A DNA stretch of 64,000 nt from positions 31,872,153 to 31,936,152 of the forward strand of contig NC_035162.2 in assembly GCF_001659605.2 (NCBI RefSeq), in the 5' to 3' direction. Below are positions 58,394 to 64,000 of the stretch, one piece after another. Below the pieces are notes generated by a model. The model worked only from the letters and a program-made list of their open reading frames with translations, searched no databases and was not told the origin of the DNA. The translations under genes and the position numbers were made by a program. Position 1 is the first letter of the stretch. Each line of letters begins with the position of its first letter. This DNA comes from Manihot esculenta. Its lineage: Eukaryota > Streptophyta > Magnoliopsida > Malpighiales > Euphorbiaceae.

Positions 58394-60813
58394 TGTAATA
58401 CCCGGCTAGAATCCGGCATCGGGATTCCTGCCCTCCGGCGGAATCTAGGGTGTTGGATCTCTCTAGAAGGGGTAAAATGTATTTTCTAAATGTTTTTATA
58501 ATGATTTCAATGGTTTTAATTGAAAGAGAATTGAGTTTTGAAAGGAAAAAGACCAAGGAGGCAATTGCCAGGTTCGGCCGCCGAAAGTGAAGTTCGGCCG
58601 CCGAACATGGGAAGGCTTCGGGAGCGCCTTTGGCCTCCGAAAGTCTTGTTTGAACGAGCCAAGGTTCGGCCGCCGAAAGTCAAGTTCGGCCGCCGAACAT
58701 GCATGAGTTTAGGGGGCACGTTAGGCTGCCGAAGGTCTTCGACCAGGCCACCTATAAAGGGCCCTCAGATCGGAAATGGATGAGTTTTCTCCCCATTCTC
58801 GAGCTCAGGTGAGTTTATGCCTTCCTTTGGTCGTTTTCGTGTTTTCTCTACCCATCTCTCAAGTTTTTCATGATTTCTACCCTTGTGTTTGAAGATTTAA
58901 AGCTTAAAGGGAGTTTTGGGAGCTTGGAGCTTTTGGAGCTTGGATTCTCCACACCTCCGAGTTAGGAGTCACACCACCCTCGATCTCCAAGAGGTAAGTG
59001 TAGATCCTTGTTTCCCTAGTGTTTTCATGAAGTTTTATGAAGTTTTTATGGTTGAGTATGGGTAGACATGCATGTTTAGGTTTATGTGGGTTTTATACCC
59101 AATGTATGTTATGTGATGTTTTTGTTGAGGAGTTTATGTTAGTTTATGCTCCTTTATGCATGTGGGAGTGAGTATGCATGATTGGGAGAGAGTATGAGAG
59201 GTTTTTGGTATACTTGAGTTTGGTTTTTGGCTTGGCAGAATCGGACCTGTCGTCCAGAGGGGACCAGGTTCGGCCGCCGAAAGGAGTTTCGGCCGCCGAA
59301 CCTGCATGGGAGGCAGTCTTTAGGCTGCCGAATGTGCCCCCGAAGGAGGGACTTTCGTTTCTGTCCTAGGGTTTCGGCCGCCGAACCTGCCGCCGAACCT
59401 ACCCGAGTTTCGTCTCTGGAAGGGACTTTCGGCCGCCGAAGGTGCCGCCGAAAGTGCCCTGTCCAGCCGTTTCTTGGGTGTTTTCCATGCATGTTTAAGT
59501 GATGTTTTAGAAGGGTTTTTGGGCAGTTGTTTATGAGTTGTTAGAGTATGTTTGGCACCTCATTCGAGTCCACCTGTGTAGGATCGGACCCGAGAGACCG
59601 AGGAGGCCAGTAGTGCTAGCTGTTGCCGAGTCAGTCAGCGTCGGCCAGAGGTGAGTAGAACTAAACTTAATCTTTTATGCACAAAATCTAATGCCTAAAG
59701 CATGAGCATGCATCATGATTATGTATAGTAGGTTGATTGCACTAGTTCACGAATATGTTGCATTGCATTATTTCATGTTGATGTTGAGGTAGGGTGGACC
59801 GAGGAGACTTCAATAGCCCATATCTGTCACGAGTCTTGTCTTAGTCCTTTGAGAGCCGGACAAGTACCTGTAGGAAAGTCCATGTGAGCTCTCAGTGGAC
59901 CAGACACCATGTCATGTATGTTACAGGCCTTTGTGAGCTCCTATGGGGGAGCCGGGCACCGACAGAGGGATTTTTGATGTCATGTCCATCCTCTGAGAGG
60001 AAAGATGCATGCAAAAAGTCAGACTCTCAGAAACCAGGGTCCGTGGGGAATACATCTTGCATAAGCCCCGAGACGGACAAGATTATGTGATTTCTCTGTG
60101 TTATGACGCATTTCATGAAAGCATGAATAAGAAAGAAAGAAGAAGTTAAATGAATAATAATATACCTAAAAATGGAGGAATTAAAGCAAATGTTTTTAGT
60201 AAGATAAAATCATAATTAATGAACTGTTTTCTCTGTTTCTACTCACTGGGCTTTATAGCTCACCCCTTTCCCCTAACCCCAGTTTTGCAGGTCTGAAGTT
60301 GAGTTCAGAAGTTTTCAGGGTAAAGTCAAGGCTAAGTGAAGTATGCATGTAATAGCTTAGTTTATGTTTATGTTTAGTACGTTAGAGTGGACATGTATTA
60401 TAAGTTAATGAGATGTAATGTAATGTTAAGTAAAGTTTATGTTTATGGATTAGTTGTGCTTGGCCCTATAGTCTGGTTAATCCCTGCTATCGCATGGTTA
60501 TGTTTATGTTTTTTTTATGTTAAGTTGAGAACCAGGCTTGATGTATGTAATGTTGACCCAGCTAGAGCTTTTGATGAGGGCTCTAGCATGGGGAAGTTTA
60601 TGTTTTCAGTTATGAGGTAGCATGCAGGTCAAGCTTGGTGTATGTTCAGTTTCACGTTTTATGTTTAAGTTTTAATCATGTATGGGATTTGACCAGGTAA
60701 TAGTATGTATGTTTGGCTTGCTACGGGTCCCGGCGGCCTTAAGCCGATCTGGATCCTAGCGCCGGTGGCGGTTCGGGCCGTTACAGAGGGGTATCGGTTT
60801 CCGGGTCGTTACA
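58394..60813 (+). mobile_element. Solo LTR J (Tekay-like) in element I
   Basis: 2420 bp with TGTAAT...TTACA ends and perfect TSD TTGTC (58389-58393 and 60814-60818). No internal region remains. It has two plus two TTCGGCCGCCGAA palindromes (58572-58700) and a TATA box at 58753-58759. A second palindrome cluster lies near 59270-59450. Splice-like signals are GAG|GTAAGT near 58995, TGTGTAG|GATCGG near 59581, AGAG|GTGAGT near 59651 and TTTGCAG|G near 60291. It ends with a double LTR end 28 bp apart (60785 and 60813). Confidence 0.94.
58572..58700 (+). repeat. Palindrome cluster upstream of the LTR J TATA box
   Basis: Two pairs of TTCGGCCGCCGAA followed by a weaker copy, then TATAAAG at 58753. 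This is the same layout as element C's 3' LTR, which suggests two plus two is the ancestral state. Confidence 0.83.
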
Positions 60814-60818
60814 TTGTC

Positions 60819-61320
60819 TCTTCCAAGGACTACCTCTGATCCATCCAGCACTCTGAACTCTCCTACTTCGTCCCTGTAAACACAGGTAGTACAATGAGTA
60901 GCTAGCCAATCTGCCCTAGAATGACATCAAATAGTCAACTCTAGAACCATAAGGTCAGCTGGATGGCATCTACTCACCACAACTCTGAACTGAACTAACT
61001 GACTGACTCTGCCTCAGATGGATCATACTCAGGTCCACTGACCCAAGGAAAACACTCTAAGCCCAGAAGTCATTAAACCCACTCTATCAACGGCTCACAA
61101 ACAACAAGGAAAGCGAAACACTAGGGTTCAAAACAAACAGCATACACGTCCGAACATCCACAAGTGAACGTACCTAACGTCACTGTGTTCGATGTGATAG
61201 CCTACTACTGAGTCAGGATGAAGATCCGAGCTAAAGCTAACGGAACTTCCCTCGGGAACGTACTAATGGAAAGGCCAACCCTTTCCTCTGCCTCAACCAC
61301 CATCTAATCCCAGACTAAAC
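60819..61320 (-). pseudogene. Element I second decayed gag-end/protease copy
   Basis: On the minus strand this resembles the end of gag and the protease of the Tekay elements (ALARIF, then TSNTV, then CSDVYA, with FDVILG near 60935), riddled with stops. The same stretch occurs again at about 61910-62400, so this part of the element is present twice. Confidence 0.65.
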
Positions 61321-61610
61321 TGAAATCTCTTCCTGAACTTACACTTATTCTTACTCTTTTCTTTGTTTTGCTCTAGTTCATTTACTTTTCTCTTCCTCTT
61401 ATTCTGATCTAGCCCACTTACTTGTATTCTTTTCTTACTCTTCTACTTCTTACTCTGTTCTCTGAATTATTTCTTATACTTGAGGGCTGCACTCGGAGAT
61501 GAGAGATCACTCTCCCTATACCGGGATAAAATCCAAGGCCATAGCATCTCATAGCAACACTCTCGAGCTCTTTCCTGGCTTACTAACCGCTAGCTACTAC
61601 TCGTTTGGCT
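61321..61610. other. T/C-rich spacer between duplicated protease regions
   Basis: Plus-strand pyrimidine-rich DNA (many CTTTTC and TTACT words) with no recognised coding content. It may be the decayed junction of the duplication. Confidence 0.4.
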
Positions 61611-62300
61611 TTTACTATCTCTCTCACTTTACTGGTGCTATCCTGTAGAGAAAACTAGGAATGGTTTTGGGTCTAGACACCATTCCTATATCCCATTCTA
61701 TTCTCTTAAGAGGTGGTAAACCTGACAGCTTGTTTGGGACAACATCTGAAACTTTTCTCTGGCTGCGGGCACTAAAACTGGTTCCCCTCCTGATCTGACT
61801 AACTGCTATGCTCTCTGACACAAGCAAGAAACCTCTGATAACCTCTCCTAAACAGTTTAAGAGCCTATAGGGCTGATATCAAATTCCAGGCATCTCTACA
61901 CTGTCCCCTCAACAAACGACTTGTGATCCATCCTGATCTCCAAGCCTGACTACTCTGTCTCTGCTATCTAAGGCAGTACTATGAGTAGCTAGCCCATCCA
62001 CCCCTAGAATAACATCAAAAAATCACCCTAGAACCACTAGGTCAGCTGGAAGGCACCTACTCACAACTAGCACTGAACTCAACTAGCAGACTGACTTTGC
62101 CGCTGCTGGATCACACTTGGGTCTATTGACCCAAAGAGGACATTCTAATCCCAGAAGCTATCAAACCCCTACTCTCTATGGCTCTCAAAGCACTAAGGAA
62201 AGCGAAACATCAGAGCCTCTAATAGCAGACACATCAAAACATATGGAAGTGAAAAGTACCTGTCACCGCCATGTCCGATGTGTGAGCCTCCGGCTGCGTC
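61611..62300 (-). pseudogene. Element I first decayed protease region and RT start
   Basis: On the minus strand it follows the zinc-knuckle frame. It contains a broken match to the Tekay protease, and an open piece at 61624-61827 matches the RT entry region (NKLSGLPPLKRIEWDIG...). It is out of frame with gag and full of stops. Confidence 0.65.
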
Positions 62301-62608
62301 AAAGCGAAGATCCGTGCTGGTACTGATGGACCTTCACCTGGGGAACCTGTGGAAGAAGGAGTGATCTCGCTCCCTCTGCCTCTGCCCAGCGCCATGGCTA
62401 GAGCTCCTGGTTGAGCCACTCTGTCTGAGGCTGTCTGCTGGGACTGTGTTATCAAAGTCGCGGTGGAACACTCACGTGCTATGTGCCCCTCCTGTCCGCA
62501 CCTGAAACATGCTATTGTCCCTACTAGACAGACTCTCTTGTGCCTCCTACCACACCTCATACATCTAGAACTATCCCAACCAGAACTCGAGCCATCACTA
62601 AACCCCAT
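62234..62608 (-). pseudogene. Element I gag zinc-knuckle fragment
   Basis: A 124-codon frame with two Cys/His motifs: CMRCGRRHKRVC and the CCHC knuckle [14 protein letters not shown]. It is in a different frame from the Gag core at 62610-63629, so a frameshift separates them. The C-terminal part (ARIFALTQPEA) matches the gag/protease linker of C before diverging. Confidence 0.8.
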
Positions 62609-62609
62609 A

Positions 62610-63629
62610 CTAGATTTGACCCTCTTCCAGAACTCTTTTTTTCTTTGACCCTTTTAGGCCTCTCACTTTCTTTTTATTCTTTGCAGCAGCCTCACCCAAA
62701 GGGAAATGATCACTATCCTCTGGGTAGTTTTCTACACTCATGTTTTCTGTCTGCCCTAGCTGCTCAAATTCACTCTCCTTGCACTCCCTTGAGCTATCTG
62801 GAAAAGCCCATCCGGCAAACTCTGTAGCAAACTGCTCCCAGGATAAGCTTTCTACCCTCGGGTCCACATACTGGTTGAACCATTCCCTTGCCTTCTTACA
62901 TTTCAATGTGACCCCTGCCATCTGAATGGCTCTACTCTCATTGGCTCCCAACTCATCAGTTATCATCTTGACCGTTCTGAGATACTCAAAAGGGTCATCA
63001 CCTGTCTCAAATTTGGGAACATCCAACCTCAAATAGTCTGTCATCTGTACCATACTTCCTCCAGGTGAACTAGGCTTGGGTGTTTGGACAACTGGGGCTA
63101 CTGGTTCTACTGGTGGTGGAGGAGATGCAACATGTCCTGGGTTAAGGGTTGCTGAACTTGGATAACCAAAGAAGAATGGAAACATGATATACTGTGGATA
63201 TGGCGGTGGATATGGCGGGTAGAAGGAAGGATAAGGCATAAAGGTGGGATATGGGTTATACCTAGGAAACTCCGATGTATCACCCATTAGGTACTCTGCC
63301 CCCCACGGGTAGGGTGTATACTGAGGTGGAACAAATCTCGAGGCCTGAGTGCCTCCTTGGGACTCACCCATATCTCCTCCTAACCTACTCATGCCAAAGC
63401 TACCATCTCTGCTCTGCTCATCCTCCTCTACTTCCCTCATATCCCCTAACATACCACTCTGAACATCTCCCATTCTACTCTCATCAACAGACCTTCTAGG
63501 GTCCCTTGATGTACCTTCTCTGCTTAATCTATCTGATGTTGCCCTTTGCAGAACGGGGAGATGGGCATCCATGTCCTCATTCTCCGGCGGAGCTCCAGTC
63601 AATCTAGCAGATCGACGAGTTCCTCTCAT
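62610..63629 (-). pseudogene. gag: Element I Gag core, internally deleted
   Basis: It starts at [10 protein letters not shown] like B, C and D and has the same basic N-terminus, a Tyr/Pro/Phe-rich stretch and the Gag core to about MSVENY. About 80 residues of the Gag C-terminal part are then missing compared with C, and the frame ends in a Lys-rich tail (KNKKKVRG). It is the longest open piece of element I. A truncated Gag might still be made, but nothing shows that it is. Confidence 0.85.
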
Positions 63630-63906
63630 CTTGTTTCTGAAAAGCACAACATCACACAAAACATCAAATGATCCATGTTATAACACATGAATCCACAACA
63701 TATATATCACATATCAATAATGCACATGTATCTCGTCATGGCATTTCACATCATCATGCAAGACAGGACTCCACCTCCTATCCTAGTGGACATGATTGTT
63801 GCCTATTGTGCTTACCCTCCTATACAAGACAACACCTCTTTCCGATGTGGGATAGCTCTAGTCCTTGAGCATCTTTGCTCAACACATCATACTCTTGAGG
63901 CCCTAT

Positions 63907-63918
63907 GCTCTGATACCA
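63907..63918 (-). promoter_or_regulatory. Primer-binding site of element I
   Basis: GCTCTGATACCA on the + strand is TGGTATCAGAGC on the minus strand, three bases from the 5' LTR edge at 63922. Confidence 0.88.
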
Positions 63919-63921
63919 ATC

Positions 63922-64000
63922 TGTAACAGCCCGGAAATCGGTACCCCTCTGTAACGGTCCGAACCATCACTGGCACTAGGATCCAGATCACCATAAGGCC
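63922..64000 (-). repeat. 5' LTR of element I (first 79 bp in window)
   Basis: It matches the 3' LTR from 45949 (TGTAACAGCCCGGAAA...) with few differences and shows the same inner end 28 bp in. It continues beyond the window. Confidence 0.9.

Larger units (their letters stand above)
25555..64000 (-). mobile_element. Element K: minus-strand Ty1/copia element, partial, heavily nested
   Basis: The 3' LTR is split by H into 25555-25740 and 41860-41914 (about 241 bp; on the minus strand it starts TGTTGAAT and ends CTATCA). It is followed on the + strand by the polypurine complement TTCCCTCTCTT (41915-41925). Decayed copia gag-pol then runs 41989-45943 and is cut in gag by element I. The rest of gag, the primer site and the 5' LTR lie beyond the window. 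TTGAA at 25550-25554 is the predicted TSD, which cannot be confirmed here. The LTR carries GAATAAAG, a possible poly(A) signal. Confidence 0.85.
45949..64000 (-). mobile_element. Element I: minus-strand, rearranged Tekay derivative, partial
   Basis: The 3' LTR is 45949-47429. The interior runs 47430-63921 with D and J inserted, and the 5' LTR begins at 63922 and leaves the window. ATGAC at 45944-45948 is the predicted TSD, with its partner outside. On the minus strand the interior reads primer site, gag with internal loss, zinc knuckle, two decayed protease regions, the start of RT joined to the integrase C-terminus, chromodomain remnant, polypurine tract. Own internal length without D and J is about 4.5 kb. 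It cannot encode its own enzymes. Confidence 0.88.

Noticed and set aside
26897..64000. F and I treated as the two LTRs of one large element
   Set aside because: F has its own perfect TSD (CTAGG) on both sides and I has its own 5' LTR start at 63922 with a primer site; the two LTRs also differ clearly in sequence and length.

Overview
The window is a repeat-dense stretch of a eukaryotic nuclear genome, almost certainly a dicot plant. No convincing ordinary host gene is visible. Nearly everything belongs to nested LTR retrotransposons: Ty3/gypsy chromoviruses with a C-terminal chromodomain (Tekay/Del-like), one Tat/Retand-like gypsy element and one Ty1/copia element. This is the usual look of pericentromeric or other heterochromatin. 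The species cannot be named from the sequence; Euphorbiaceae would be a guess.

Layout. Positions 1-1200 hold a short element with long terminal inverted repeats, cut by the window edge. Positions 1324-24659 are a complete Tat-like element (A; 498-bp LTRs, TSD TTTCC). It has gag-pro-pol with two RNase H domains, a 75-bp tandem array, an antisense three-exon gene and a long 3' non-coding region. A complete Tekay element (B, 5031-14513, TSD TACAT) sits inside its reverse transcriptase region. After about 0.9 kb of flank, a minus-strand copia element (K) starts at 25555 and runs beyond the window. K's 3' LTR contains solo LTR H (TSD AGAAC). H contains solo LTR G (TSD AAATG), G contains minus-strand solo LTR F (TSD CTAGG), and F contains complete Tekay element C (27996-37892, TSD GTTTA). 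C has an unbroken 1661-codon gag-pro-pol and is the only coding-intact Tekay copy here. K's gag is split by a minus-strand, decayed Tekay derivative (I, from 45949 past the window end). I in turn holds complete element D (47786-57361, TSD ACTCC) and solo LTR J (58394-60813, TSD TTGTC).

How it works together. Each autonomous-type element encodes Gag, aspartic protease, reverse transcriptase, RNase H and integrase, flanked by a tRNA primer-binding site and a polypurine tract. In the Tekay elements a chromodomain ends pol and probably guides integration into silent chromatin, which would fit the piling-up seen here. B and D carry in-frame stops, I is internally rearranged, and F, G, H and J are solo LTRs left by LTR-LTR recombination.

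Most interesting signals. (1) The Tekay LTRs carry clusters of a 13-bp palindrome, TTCGGC-N-GCCGAA, containing the GCCGCC core, and these clusters gain and lose units after insertion. (2) The same LTRs share splice-like signals at matching places in all the subfamilies present, as if the 2-kb LTR encodes a multi-exon leader. (3) Element A has an antisense spliced gene, a satellite-like array, a second diverged array and a duplicated hairpin plus polypurine block. (4) LTR ends of F, I and J contain a buried older LTR end plus primer-site-like sequence exactly 28 bp inside the present end.
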